Made by a program: the position numbers and the translations under genes
The notes under the pieces: model-generated
The model's database searches: none
Told to the model about the DNA's origin: nothing
Seen by the model: only the letters and a program-made list of their open reading frames with translations
Assembly: GCF_030252325.1 (NCBI RefSeq)
Contig: NZ_CP126981.1
Span: 1,612,001 to 1,676,000, forward strand
DNA from: Candidatus Mycobacterium wuenschmannii
GTDB lineage: Bacteria; Actinomycetota; Actinomycetes; Mycobacteriales; Mycobacteriaceae
Direction of reading: 5' to 3'
Length of the DNA: 64,000 bases
Shown: one piece after another, positions 9,516 through 17,385 of the stretch
Position numbering within the stretch: the stretch's first letter is position 1
Layout of the letters: every line of letters starts with the position of its first letter

Positions 9516-9912
9516 CGACTTACCCGATCCGCCGCTGTGACGTGAACCACGCCTCAGTTTGCTCGACGACCATTGCCTCATTGACGGGGGTCGATGAGCG
9601 CACGTCAACCATTGCATCCGCGATGATTGTGAAGCTCATCGAGTTTGCTCGATTCGCAGACTCTCGATGCAACTCATCGCGCTCCTCTGGCTTCGGGAAA
9701 GTTTCGGGTCACCCGGCTGTCAGTGGGTGCGCGCGCGTGCAGGTGCACGACGGCGATGCCGTGGACCGACTGCACGCATAGACCACGACGGAAACTTACG
9801 GATATTCGGCTCCGTGGGGGAGATTTCGAATCAATCAGAAGAAATGTGAGACCGGCAGGCTCATATGCCGGAAAAGCCGCTTTGAGCTGGTAAGACGCCC
9901 CTGATGCCGACA
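9516..9912. other. intergenic region upstream of the mce operon
   Basis: About 400 bases without a convincing gene. It should hold the mce operon promoter (leftward) and the end of the encapsulin operon. Seen here: a short perfect hairpin (CCGGCA, 8-base loop, TGCCGG at 9852-9871) and two AT-richer patches around 9798-9810 and 9829-9848. A TTGACG on the minus strand (9603-9608) could be a -35 element, but no good -10 sits at the right distance. Short open frames here overlap each other and lack ribosome binding sites. Confidence 0.4.
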
Positions 9913-9942
9913 GGCCCGGCACCTGATGAACAGTGCCGGGCC
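9913..9942 (-). terminator. hairpin terminator after the desulfurase gene
   Basis: A perfect 10-bp GC-rich stem (GGCCCGGCAC / GTGCCGGGCC) with a 10-base loop, 13 bases past the desulfurase stop codon. There is no clear U-tract, which is common for mycobacterial terminators. Confidence 0.65.
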
Positions 9943-9955
9943 GGTCGGAACGGAA

Positions 9956-11779
9956 TCAGCCGACGTTTGTGCCGCCCTCGGCGATCCGTCGCACCGCCCG
10001 CAGGAAGACGTCGATCTCGTCGTGGGTGTTGTAGAAGGAGAACGACGGCCGCACCGTCGCCTCCAGACCCAGCCGCCGCAGGGCGGGTTGCGCGCAGTGG
10101 TGCCCCGCGCGGACCGCGATCCCCTCGGCGTTCAGCGCCTTGCCCACCTCGAGCGGTTCGTGGCCGGCCAGCACGAACGACAGCACGCTGGCCTTCTCCT
10201 CTGCGGTGCCGACCAGACGTACCCCGGGGATGTCTGCGAGCCGCGGCGTCGCGTACTCGAGCAGTTCATGCTCGTAGGCCGCGATGCGCTCGATGCCCAG
10301 CCGCTGCACGTAACGCAGTGCCTCGGTGAGCCCGACGGCATCGGCGATGTTGCCGGTGCCGGCCTCGAACTTGATCGGCGGACCCTGATACAGCGACCGC
10401 TCCAGGGTGACGTCGGCGATCATGTGACCACCGCCCTGCCACGGCGGCGTCTCGGTCAGCGCTTCCTCAGTCCCGTACAGCGCACCGATTCCGGTGGGCC
10501 CGTAGATCTTGTGACCGGAGAATACGTAGAAATCCGCACCGAGCGCCGCGACGTCGGTGGGGATGTGCTGTATCGACTGAGCACCATCGATCAGCACCCG
10601 CGCGCCGTAGCGGTGACCCAGCTCGACGATCTTGTCGACCGGCACCACGGTGCCCAGGGCATTCGAAACCTGGCTGGCCGCAACCAGTTTGGTCCGGGGG
10701 CCCAGCAGGTGTTCGAACTCGCTCAGCAGCAGATTGCCCGCGTCGTCGATCGGGGCAACCTTCAGGATCGCCCCGGTCTTCTGCGAAATCAGCTGCCACG
10801 GAACGATGTTCGCGTGATGCTCCAGGTGGGTGATGACTATCTCGTCACCCGGCTGCAGGTGCTTACTCCCCCATGCGTGCGCCACCAAGTTGATCGCCTC
10901 GGTGGTGCCGCGGGTGAACACGATGTTCTCCGAACTCGGCGCCCCGATGAAGTCGGCGATGGTGTCGCGCGCCTCCTCGTAGGCGTCGGTAGCCCGGGCC
11001 GCCAACTCGTGTGCGGCGCGGTGGATGTTCGAGTTCTCGTGCGAGTAGAACTTCACCAGACGGTCGATGACCACCTGCGGCTTCTGCGTGGTGGCGGCGT
11101 TGTCGAACCAGATCAGCGGCTTGCCGTTGATCACTTCCTTGAGGATGGGGAAGTCCGCCCGCACCGCGTTGACGTCGAAAATCTCGTGGTCGTCAGTGAG
11201 CTGCGGGACCTGGTCATTGGCGGTGAGAAATTGGTAACTGCCCTCATCGGAGGGCAGGCCGATCGGCGCATCCGACGTGCCGGGCACACCGGTGAGCAAC
11301 CCCAAATCCGGAACCGACGGCGCGCCGGTCGGCCAGGACGGCGCCGAACCGCGCGGAGCGACCGGAACCGAAGGCACGCCACCCGCCAGTACGCCCGGCA
11401 GCGTCGGGACGATGCCCGTGGTGGGCACCGCGAACGCGGTGAGGTCCGGCACGTTGCCCCGCGGGGCCACCGGAACCGCCTGCGGCGGGGGCTCCGGCTC
11501 CGGCGACGTCGGGGCCGGAAGGTAGACGTCGGAGACGCCGAGCAGCGGAACCGGCACCGGATACCGATCCGCGGAGCCGGCCGCCGTCTGACCTGCCGCG
11601 GCAGCCGTCGTGGTGTCGGGCGCGCTGCCCCGCGGGGCGACGGGCGCCGATTGCGGCGGGGTGTCAAAAGCCGGCCGGATGCTGGCCGCGTACAGCTGGC
11701 TGGCCAGCGCCGACAGTTCCGCGGAGCTGAGTGGCAAGTCGCTTTCGGCGTCTACCGCGCGGTGCTCACTTGTACTCAT
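9956..11779 (-). CDS. encapsulated cysteine desulfurase (family 2A encapsulin cargo)
   Basis: A 607-residue protein in two parts. Residues about 1-225 are low-complexity, rich in Pro, Ala, Gly and Val, and probably disordered. They hold three near-identical copies of a VAPRG motif (APVAPRGSAPD, VPVAPRGNVPD, VPVAPRGSAPS). The rest is a SufS/CsdA-type PLP cysteine desulfurase, with NAATTQKP, the PLP lysine in FSGHKIYGPTG and the active-site Cys in RAGHHCAQP. It would convert L-cysteine to alanine plus an enzyme persulfide. The ATG at 11779 overlaps the encapsulin gene by 14 bases. In family 2A systems a disordered N-terminal extension of this kind directs the enzyme into the shell; the repeats are the likely loading signals. 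No SufU, SufE or iron-sulfur assembly genes are adjacent. Confidence 0.93.
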   Translation of the reverse strand: MSTSEHRAVDAESDLPLSSAELSALASQLYAASIRPAFDTPPQSAPVAPRGSAPDTTTAAAAGQTAAGSADRYPVPVPLLGVSDVYLPAPTSPEPEPPPQAVPVAPRGNVPDLTAFAVPTTGIVPTLPGVLAGGVPSVPVAPRGSAPSWPTGAPSVPDLGLLTGVPGTSDAPIGLPSDEGSYQFLTANDQVPQLTDDHEIFDVNAVRADFPILKEVINGKPLIWFDNAATTQKPQVVIDRLVKFYSHENSNIHRAAHELAARATDAYEEARDTIADFIGAPSSENIVFTRGTTEAINLVAHAWGSKHLQPGDEIVITHLEHHANIVPWQLISQKTGAILKVAPIDDAGNLLLSEFEHLLGPRTKLVAASQVSNALGTVVPVDKIVELGHRYGARVLIDGAQSIQHIPTDVAALGADFYVFSGHKIYGPTGIGALYGTEEALTETPPWQGGGHMIADVTLERSLYQGPPIKFEAGTGNIADAVGLTEALRYVQRLGIERIAAYEHELLEYATPRLADIPGVRLVGTAEEKASVLSFVLAGHEPLEVGKALNAEGIAVRAGHHCAQPALRRLGLEATVRPSFSFYNTHDEIDVFLRAVRRIAEGGTNVG

Positions 11780-12689
11780 GGAAGCGGTCCACGGCGACGC
11801 CATCGAGGACGGCCAGCGCGTCGTCGGTCAGCACGGCCAGGGAGGTGTACAGCGTCACCAGATAGCGGGCGATCGCCGACTCGTTGATGCCGGTGAACCG
11901 CACCGACAGGCCCGGCGCCTGCTCGCCGACCAGGCCCGGCTGGAACAGACCGACCACGCCTTGGCGCTCCTCACCGGTGCGGACCAGGATGAACTTGGTC
12001 TTGCCCTTCTCCACCGGCACCTTGTCCGACGGGATGATCGGGATGCCGCGCCACGTGATGAACTGCGCGCCGAACAGGCTGACGACCACCGGGGGCACAC
12101 CGCGACGGGTGGCCTCGCGGCCGAATGCCGCCACGCCCAGCGGGTGGGTCAGGATGAAGCTCGGCGTCTTCCACACCTTGGTGATCAGCGCGTCGAGGTC
12201 GTCGGGGGTGGGCGGTCCGGTCAGCGTCTGGATCGTCTGCTCGGGCGTCGCCTGGGCGAGGAGACCGTATTCGGGGCTGTTGACCAGCTCGAACTCCTGG
12301 CGCTCCTTGATCGTCTCGATGGTCAGCCGTAGCTGCTGGGCGACCTGGTCGTGCGGGCTGGAGTAGAGGTCGGACACCCGGGTGTGGATGTCGAGCAGGG
12401 TCGAGATCGTGCGCAGCGTGTACTCGCGCGGGCTGGTCTCGTAGTCGACGTAGGTCTCGGGCAGCGGACCCTCGACACCCGAGCCCTCCTCGGCGTGAAT
12501 CGCGACCTGATCGGGGTTGACCACCCGGTTGACCCGGTAGATACCGGCCTCGACCGGCACCCAGCTGAGCAGGTGGAGCAACCACCGCGGGGTGACCGTA
12601 GAGAGCTGGGGAACGGTCTTGGTGGCATTGGCAAGCTGCCTGGCGGCGAGATCGCCGAGTGCCTGAGACTCATTCTGAGCGGACGTCAT
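11766..12689 (-). CDS. family 2A encapsulin shell protein (SrpI / major membrane protein I type)
   Basis: A 307-residue HK97-fold shell protein, closely matching in length and sequence what I recall of mycobacterial major membrane protein I. Recognisable segments are SWVPVEAGIYRVNRV near the N-terminus, YETSPREYTLRTISTLLDIHTRV, and GAQFITWRGIPIIPSDKVPV near the C-terminus. There is no cyclic-nucleotide-binding insertion, so it is family 2A rather than 2B. It should self-assemble into an icosahedral compartment holding the desulfurase encoded downstream. A clear ribosome binding site (GGAAGGACC) precedes the ATG at 12689. The leftward promoter must lie in 12690-12860, back to back with the rightward cysteine-leader promoter. 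Confidence 0.95.
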   Translation of the reverse strand: MTSAQNESQALGDLAARQLANATKTVPQLSTVTPRWLLHLLSWVPVEAGIYRVNRVVNPDQVAIHAEEGSGVEGPLPETYVDYETSPREYTLRTISTLLDIHTRVSDLYSSPHDQVAQQLRLTIETIKERQEFELVNSPEYGLLAQATPEQTIQTLTGPPTPDDLDALITKVWKTPSFILTHPLGVAAFGREATRRGVPPVVVSLFGAQFITWRGIPIIPSDKVPVEKGKTKFILVRTGEERQGVVGLFQPGLVGEQAPGLSVRFTGINESAIARYLVTLYTSLAVLTDDALAVLDGVAVDRFHEYK

Positions 12690-12786
12690 CGTGGTCCTTC
12701 CGTGCGTGGCCGAATTCTGCAGCGGACGTGAGTGGAGATCGTCGCCGACCGGGGTGCGATCACCCGACCGCCGAGCCTAGGCAAGT

Positions 12787-12810
12787 GTAAAACCGACCGA
12801 CCAGGTTTAC
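12787..12810. promoter_or_regulatory. imperfect inverted repeat upstream of the encapsulin gene, possible operator
   Basis: GTAAAACC (12787-12794) and GGTTTAC (12804-12810) form an inverted repeat around a GACCGACCA spacer (AAACC/GGTTT is exact). It lies between the two divergent transcription units, about 100 bases upstream of the encapsulin start. The regulator is unknown. A directly repeated AGCGGACGT is also present nearby at 12676 and 12720. Confidence 0.3.
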
Positions 12811-12851
12811 AGCCTGGCTGAGCGAAACAAACCTGCCTGCGACACATCACC

Positions 12852-12857
12852 TATAGT
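12852..12857 (+). promoter_or_regulatory. -10 element for a leaderless transcript of the cysteine leader
   Basis: TATAGT ends six bases before the ATG at 12864. That places the expected transcription start on, or within a base of, the A of the ATG. This is the geometry of mycobacterial leaderless mRNAs. No ribosome binding site precedes this ATG. Confidence 0.65.
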
Positions 12858-12863
12858 GGTGCT

Positions 12864-12941
12864 ATGCAACACCCCGCACCGCTGCGCTTCATCCCCTCGC
12901 GCTGCTTCGTCGTGCACTGTTGTTGCTGTTGTTGTCGTTGA
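12864..12941 (+). CDS. poly-cysteine leader peptide (cysteine-responsive attenuator ORF)
   Basis: A 25-residue ORF starting MQHPAPLRFIPSRCFVVH and ending in six consecutive Cys codons, Arg and TGA (TGT TGT TGC TGT TGT TGT CGT TGA). Leaderless short ORFs with poly-Cys tails are an established class of cysteine-responsive attenuators in mycobacteria: ribosomes slow on the Cys codons when charged tRNA-Cys is scarce, which changes expression of the genes downstream. Here those genes are the TED-like protein, cysK and cysE, fitting feedback by cysteine. The -10 box at 12852-12857 supports leaderless initiation at 12864. The peptide itself probably has no other function. Confidence 0.88.
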   Translation: MQHPAPLRFIPSRCFVVHCCCCCCR

Positions 12942-13064
12942 TTTCCTGACGCCCTTCTGACGCTGTAGAAATCTTCGCGCTTCCCCCGGGTCGATGACCT
13001 CCGCTTGTTCGGAGGAATCGCATTGCGCACCGCAACAAAGTCTTTCAGGAAGCTCTGGCAACAA
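12920..13064 (+). promoter_or_regulatory. attenuator RNA between the Cys leader and the next gene
   Basis: The Cys-codon tract contains TTGTTGC (12920-12926). Its exact complement GCAACAA occurs twice downstream, at 13032-13038 and at 13058-13064, where the last A is the first base of the next gene's ATG. Between them are a perfect hairpin CCTCCG-CTTGTT-CGGAGG (12998-13015), whose right arm resembles a Shine-Dalgarno sequence, and a small stem TTGCG-CAC-CGCAA (13023-13035) that would compete with the first copy. This suggests pairing that hides the start region unless a ribosome sits on the Cys codons. Pairing is read from sequence; the mechanism is inferred. Confidence 0.55.
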
Positions 13065-14326
13065 TGACGATTCTGTTCTCCCACCACCGCACAGCGGAAC
13101 GGATAGCGACCGCCCGCCGCACCTCGGTCCGGCCGGCCACCGAACTGTCGCGTCTGACCCGCTACCGCGGTGGCACCTACTCCCACACCGTGGAAAAGGT
13201 CCTGTTCACCGACGGCACCTCGGCGCGCACCGATCTGATCCGGCTCAACCCCAACGTGCCGGCTTACTCCCTGGACTTCACCGGCGTCGCGCCGAACTAC
13301 CCGTCGCGGTACGAGCCGGGCACCTGGTCGGAACTCCCCCACCTACGAGTGTCGGGCAAAGAAGCTGAGGTCGACTGGATCCTGCGGCATTCCTACCCGC
13401 TGTTGCCCATCGGCGAGCTCAGCCGCCGGGTGCGCGAGGCCGGCTACCCGATCGGGGCGGCCAACATCAGCGAGCACGAGGCGATCGCCGCCACCCAGGC
13501 CGCGATCTGGTTCCTGACCAACGGGCTAGCCCTGGAGACCCGTCCGCTCAACGTGCCGGTCGCCGTGCGGCGCGCGGCCGGGGTCACGACGTTCGAATTC
13601 GACGGTGAGCCGCAGCTGGGCGGCTACTCGGTCTGGTCGCGCTCCAGCGCGGAGCTCCGCCTGCAAAAATCATCGAACGGGCTTGTCTGGCATGATGTTT
13701 CGGGTTCTCTTCTGACGACCGGAGCCGAAGCCGGCCGCTACCAGCGGACGCTGGGCGAGGGCAGCACGCTGTCGGCCAGCAGCCACGGCCGCGGCGGACG
13801 CGGCTACCGCTACTACCGGCTGATCGCCACGTCCGAGGCCGGCGCCCCGCGCATCGACCACGTCAGCTTCTGGCTGACGGGCTCGCGGCACTACCGCAAC
13901 TCCGACAAGGTTGTGCACCTGTACAACTACCTGCTCGCCGGGTCGGCGGCGGCGGCCCGGGCGGCCCAACAGACCGGTGGCGAGCCAGCACTCGTCGATA
14001 GTGACGCCGTCGCCGATGCCGATCTGATCGGTCCATTCCAGGTGACGACGCGACTCTCGCTCACCGCCCCGGAGGATCATCACCTGGTCTGCGCGGACGG
14101 ATTCCCCGTCGAATCGGTCGCGCCGCACACCGACTTCTACGTGCGCCGGGTTCCGGGTTCCTCGGGCGTGACCCTGACCGCCAAAACTCCCGCCGATCTG
14201 CACGGACGTGTGCTGACCGGCGTGGCGTTGGACCCGGCGGCGCACCGCTTCACCCCGGTCGCGCTAGCCATCCCCACCGAGACAGCCATAGAGTTCGACA
14301 TAAGCTGGGAGGCCGACGAACTTTGA
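13064..14326 (+). CDS. TQXA/thioester-domain-like protein lacking the thioester Cys, cytosolic
   Basis: A 420-residue protein whose N-terminal half resembles Gram-positive thioester (TED/TQXA) adhesin domains: [22 protein letters not shown], and the hallmark TQxA as [15 protein letters not shown]. Real thioester domains carry a Cys in the first motif that bonds to the TQxA Gln. Here that position appears to be Ser (TYSH), and the only Cys in the protein is far away (HHLVCADG, about residue 343). There is no signal peptide or cell-wall anchor. The middle (residues about 170-280) looks like a beta-sandwich, discoidin-like, and the C-terminus is also beta-rich. It is the first full gene behind the poly-Cys leader and is followed by cysK after 25 bases. 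Function unknown. Confidence 0.8.
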   Translation: MTILFSHHRTAERIATARRTSVRPATELSRLTRYRGGTYSHTVEKVLFTDGTSARTDLIRLNPNVPAYSLDFTGVAPNYPSRYEPGTWSELPHLRVSGKEAEVDWILRHSYPLLPIGELSRRVREAGYPIGAANISEHEAIAATQAAIWFLTNGLALETRPLNVPVAVRRAAGVTTFEFDGEPQLGGYSVWSRSSAELRLQKSSNGLVWHDVSGSLLTTGAEAGRYQRTLGEGSTLSASSHGRGGRGYRYYRLIATSEAGAPRIDHVSFWLTGSRHYRNSDKVVHLYNYLLAGSAAAARAAQQTGGEPALVDSDAVADADLIGPFQVTTRLSLTAPEDHHLVCADGFPVESVAPHTDFYVRRVPGSSGVTLTAKTPADLHGRVLTGVALDPAAHRFTPVALAIPTETAIEFDISWEADEL

Positions 14327-14351
14327 TCCGCGACCGTTGGAGCGAATCTCA

Positions 14352-15284
14352 ATGAGCATTGCCGAAGACGTCACGCAGCTAGTCGGACACACGCCGCTGG
14401 TCCGCCTCCGTCGGGTCACCGAAGGTGCGGTGGCCGATGTCGTGGCCAAGCTGGAGTACTTCAATCCCGGGGGCAGCGTCAAAGACCGCATCGGGGTCGC
14501 GATGCTGGACGCCGCCGAAGAAGCGGGGTTGATCAAACCCGACACCATCATCCTGGAACCGACCAGCGGCAACACCGGTATCGCGCTGGCGATGGTGGCG
14601 GCGGCGCGCGGCTACAAGCTCGTGCTGACCATGCCGGACACCATGAGCGTCGAGCGGCGAATTCTGTTGCGCGCGTACGGCGCCGAGCTCGTCTTGACTC
14701 CAGGCAAAGAGGGCATGCCCGGTGCTATCGCCAAGGCCGAGGAACTGGCCAAGAGCGATCAGCGGTACTTCATCCCGCAGCAGTTCGAGAATCCGGCCAA
14801 TCCGGCGGTCCACCGCGCCACCACCGCCGAAGAGGTGTGGAGCCAAACCGACGGCAAGGTCGACTTTTTCGTGTCGGGCGTCGGTACTGGCGGCACGATC
14901 AGCGGTGTCGCGCAGGTGATCAAGGAGCGCAAGCCGGAGGCGCAGTTCATCGCCGTCGAGCCGTCGGCATCGCCGGTGCTGTCCGGCGGTCAGAAGGGGC
15001 CGCACCCGATTCAGGGCATCGGCGCCGGGTTCGTCCCGCCGGTCTACGACGAGAGCGTGGTCGACGAGGTCATCCAGGTCGGCAACGAGCACGCCCTGGC
15101 CATGGCCCGCCGGCTGGCCTCCGAAGAAGGACTACTGGTCGGTATCTCCTCGGGTGCGGCCGTGGTGGCGGCGTTGGAAGTCGCTCGCCGGCCGGAGAAC
15201 AAAGGCAAGCTGGTCGTGGTGATCCTGCCCTCCAACGGCGAACGGTATTTGAGCACAGTGCTGTTCTCCGAACTGGCGGACTAG
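14352..15284 (+). CDS. cysK: cysteine synthase A (O-acetylserine sulfhydrylase)
   Basis: A 310-residue PLP enzyme that makes cysteine from O-acetylserine and sulfide. The PLP-binding lysine lies in [11 protein letters not shown] (about residue 44). The substrate loop is [11 protein letters not shown], the phosphate loop is [11 protein letters not shown], and [12 protein letters not shown] is near the end. The start chosen is the ATG at 14352 ([17 protein letters not shown]), nine bases behind a GGAG; a TTG five codons upstream is less likely. It forms an operon with cysE, two bases downstream, under the poly-Cys leader. It corresponds to CysK1 (Rv2334) by synteny. Confidence 0.96.
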   Translation: MSIAEDVTQLVGHTPLVRLRRVTEGAVADVVAKLEYFNPGGSVKDRIGVAMLDAAEEAGLIKPDTIILEPTSGNTGIALAMVAAARGYKLVLTMPDTMSVERRILLRAYGAELVLTPGKEGMPGAIAKAEELAKSDQRYFIPQQFENPANPAVHRATTAEEVWSQTDGKVDFFVSGVGTGGTISGVAQVIKERKPEAQFIAVEPSASPVLSGGQKGPHPIQGIGAGFVPPVYDESVVDEVIQVGNEHALAMARRLASEEGLLVGISSGAAVVAALEVARRPENKGKLVVVILPSNGERYLSTVLFSELAD

Positions 15285-15286
15285 CG

Positions 15287-15970
15287 ATGCTCGACGCGTT
15301 CCGGGACGACATTCGGGCGGCGAGGGAACGCGATCCCGCGAACCCCAGCACGCTGCAAGTCGTCTTCGCTTACCCAGGGGTGCATGCCATTTGGGGCCAC
15401 CGAGTCAGCCATTGGCTGTGGGGTCGCGGCGCGAAGGTGGCCGCCCGCACGCTTGGCGAGGTCACCCGGATCTTCACCGGTGTCGACGTCCACCCGGGGG
15501 CGACGCTGGGCACCGGGCTGTTCATCGACCACGCCACCGGTGTGGTCATCGGTGAGACCGCCGAGGTGGGCGACGACGTGACGATCTACCACGGCGTCAC
15601 ACTCGGCGGCAGTGGAAAAGACACCGGCAAGCGGCATCCCACGATCGGCGACCGCGTGACGATCGGCGCGGGCGCCAAGATTCTCGGCGCCATCAAAGTC
15701 GGCGACGACAGCCGCATCGGCGCGAATGCCGTTGTTGTCAAAGAGGTTCCGTCCGGCGCCGTGGTCATCGGCGTACCAGGGCAGGCCATCAGCCGCGCCA
15801 AGCCGGGCACCGGGGACGACTCGATGATGCCCGACCTCGTCGGCGTCAGCCTGCAGTCACTTCTCACCCGGGTGGCCAAGCTCGAAGAAGAGGCCGACAC
15901 GCCGCAGACCGAGGGCATCATCCGTCCGCCCGAAGCCGGCGTGTGGCACGGCGAAGACTTCTCTATCTGA
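15287..15970 (+). CDS. cysE: serine O-acetyltransferase
   Basis: A 227-residue left-handed beta-helix acetyltransferase that makes O-acetylserine for CysK. Seen are [16 protein letters not shown], the hexapeptide repeats with [20 protein letters not shown], and the catalytic region [25 protein letters not shown]. It has the short N-terminus typical of the EpsC/actinobacterial form. The start at 15287 follows the cysK stop by two bases. The stop overlaps the stop of the convergent persulfide dioxygenase gene by eight bases, leaving no room for a terminator between them. Confidence 0.96.
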   Translation: MLDAFRDDIRAARERDPANPSTLQVVFAYPGVHAIWGHRVSHWLWGRGAKVAARTLGEVTRIFTGVDVHPGATLGTGLFIDHATGVVIGETAEVGDDVTIYHGVTLGGSGKDTGKRHPTIGDRVTIGAGAKILGAIKVGDDSRIGANAVVVKEVPSGAVVIGVPGQAISRAKPGTGDDSMMPDLVGVSLQSLLTRVAKLEEEADTPQTEGIIRPPEAGVWHGEDFSI

Positions 15971-17342
15971 TCACTAGGCCCGCGTCGTCCCAGGCGCTGT
16001 AGCCACCAAGCAGGTCTCCCACGTTCTGGAAACCCGCGGCGCGCAGCAGGCTGGCCGCGATCAGCGAGCGGTATCCGCTGGCGCAGTAGGTGATAACCGG
16101 CGCAGAGGGATCGAGGTTGTCGAGCGACTCGGTCAACGTGGGCAGCGGAATCTCCTGTGCGCCGGGCACTACGCCGTCCTCGGTCTCCCCCGGGTTGCGG
16201 ACGTCGACGATCTGCAGGTCGGGTTCGTCGTTGCCCAATTCGGCCAACTGCTCGGGCGTGAATCGTGCCGCAGTCTCGACCAGGTGCGGCGAGTGCGTGA
16301 AAATGCCTGGCAGGTCTTCCAATTGGCCGACCACCCGGTCGAAACCGACCCGCGCCAGCCGGATTCGAGATTCCTGGGCCAGCGACGCGTCGCCGACCAG
16401 GACGATGTCGCGATCGGGCGGGAAGACCTGGCCCGCGCCTTCGGCGAAGCGGCCATCGAGTCCGATGTTGACGGCGCCGCTCATGTGACCTCGGGTGTAT
16501 TCCGCCGCCTCGCGGGTGTCGAGCAGGACCGCCCCGGCCGCGGCATACCTGCGGACCTCGTCGACGCTCAGCAGCGGCGGCGCACTGTCATCGAGCAACG
16601 GGCGCTGCTCGCGGTTGCGCACCGAGTCGTACTCGAAGTAGCGCGGTTGCGGCGCTTGACCCTCGGTGATCGAAGCGACGAACTCGTCGACGTCGGAGAA
16701 TTGCAGTGCGTAGTTGTCGCGGCGCTGTTCACCGATCGTCGAACTGGTCTCGCTCGACATTTGCTTGCCGCATGCCGATCCGGCGCCGTGCGCGGGGAAG
16801 ACCCGGGTCGCGTCGGGCAGCGTCAAGAGCTGCTCGTGTAGCGAGGTGTACAGCTCGCGCGCCAGTTCCTCCGACGAAAGGCCCTCGCCGGAAAGCAGAT
16901 CCGGGCGCCCCACGTCACCGACGAACAGCGTGTCGCCGGTGAGCACTCCGTAGGGCACCTCGTCGTCGGGGTATTCATAGACCACGACCGAGATCGACTC
17001 CGGCGTGTGGCCGGGTGTCGCACGGACCTCTAACGTGACCTCGCCCAACGAGATTCGCTGACCGTCGTGCAGCGGGTCGACAGGAAAGTCCACCGTGGCT
17101 TTGTCTCCATAGCTGATCGTCGCGCCGGTGGCCTCGGCGAGTTCCAGATGGCCGGTCAGAAAGTCGGCGTGGATGTGCGTCTCGATGACCCGCTCTATCG
17201 TCAGACCGTGCTCGGCGGCCTCGGCCAGGTAGACGTCGGTGTCGCGGCGCGGATCGACCACGACCGCACGGCCGGTGCTCTCGTCGCCGATCAGGTACGA
17301 GCCTTGCGACAGGCAGTCCAGGTAGTGCTGCGTGAAGATCAT
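15963..17342 (-). CDS. CstB-like persulfide dioxygenase fused to two rhodanese domains
   Basis: A 459-residue fusion. Residues 1-about 240 are an ETHE1-type metallo-beta-lactamase with [22 protein letters not shown] and [18 protein letters not shown] first rhodanese domain ([22 protein letters not shown]) lacks the catalytic Cys (VGDAS at that position) and looks like a pseudo-rhodanese. The second ([14 protein letters not shown]) has its active Cys in [11 protein letters not shown]. This MBL / pseudo-rhodanese / rhodanese order is that of CstB, which oxidises persulfides and releases thiosulfate. The ATG at 17342 ([19 protein letters not shown]) is preferred over an earlier in-frame codon. 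It follows mtnA on the same strand after 43 bases. It could remove excess persulfide generated by the neighbouring desulfurase; that is inference. Confidence 0.9.
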   Translation of the reverse strand: MIFTQHYLDCLSQGSYLIGDESTGRAVVVDPRRDTDVYLAEAAEHGLTIERVIETHIHADFLTGHLELAEATGATISYGDKATVDFPVDPLHDGQRISLGEVTLEVRATPGHTPESISVVVYEYPDDEVPYGVLTGDTLFVGDVGRPDLLSGEGLSSEELARELYTSLHEQLLTLPDATRVFPAHGAGSACGKQMSSETSSTIGEQRRDNYALQFSDVDEFVASITEGQAPQPRYFEYDSVRNREQRPLLDDSAPPLLSVDEVRRYAAAGAVLLDTREAAEYTRGHMSGAVNIGLDGRFAEGAGQVFPPDRDIVLVGDASLAQESRIRLARVGFDRVVGQLEDLPGIFTHSPHLVETAARFTPEQLAELGNDEPDLQIVDVRNPGETEDGVVPGAQEIPLPTLTESLDNLDPSAPVITYCASGYRSLIAASLLRAAGFQNVGDLLGGYSAWDDAGLVIR

Positions 17343-17385
17343 GGATTCAAGTTTCCCGGCGGCGGCCTCCACCAGCAATTTGAAA

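Noticed and set aside
9603..9608. TTGACG as a -35 element for the mce operon
   Set aside because: No acceptable -10 hexamer lies 16-19 bases downstream on the minus strand, so I do not annotate a promoter.
9926..11887. Long plus-strand open frame (653 codons) opposite the desulfurase
   Set aside because: Its composition (very rich in Arg, Gly, Asp, Gln, His) is that of the antisense strand of a high-GC gene; the minus-strand protein has clear desulfurase motifs.
12807..13342. Minus-strand open frames across the Cys leader (85 and 163 codons)
   Set aside because: They run against the leader and the TED-like gene, one contains a poly-Gln run that is merely the complement of the Cys codons, and neither has a plausible start.
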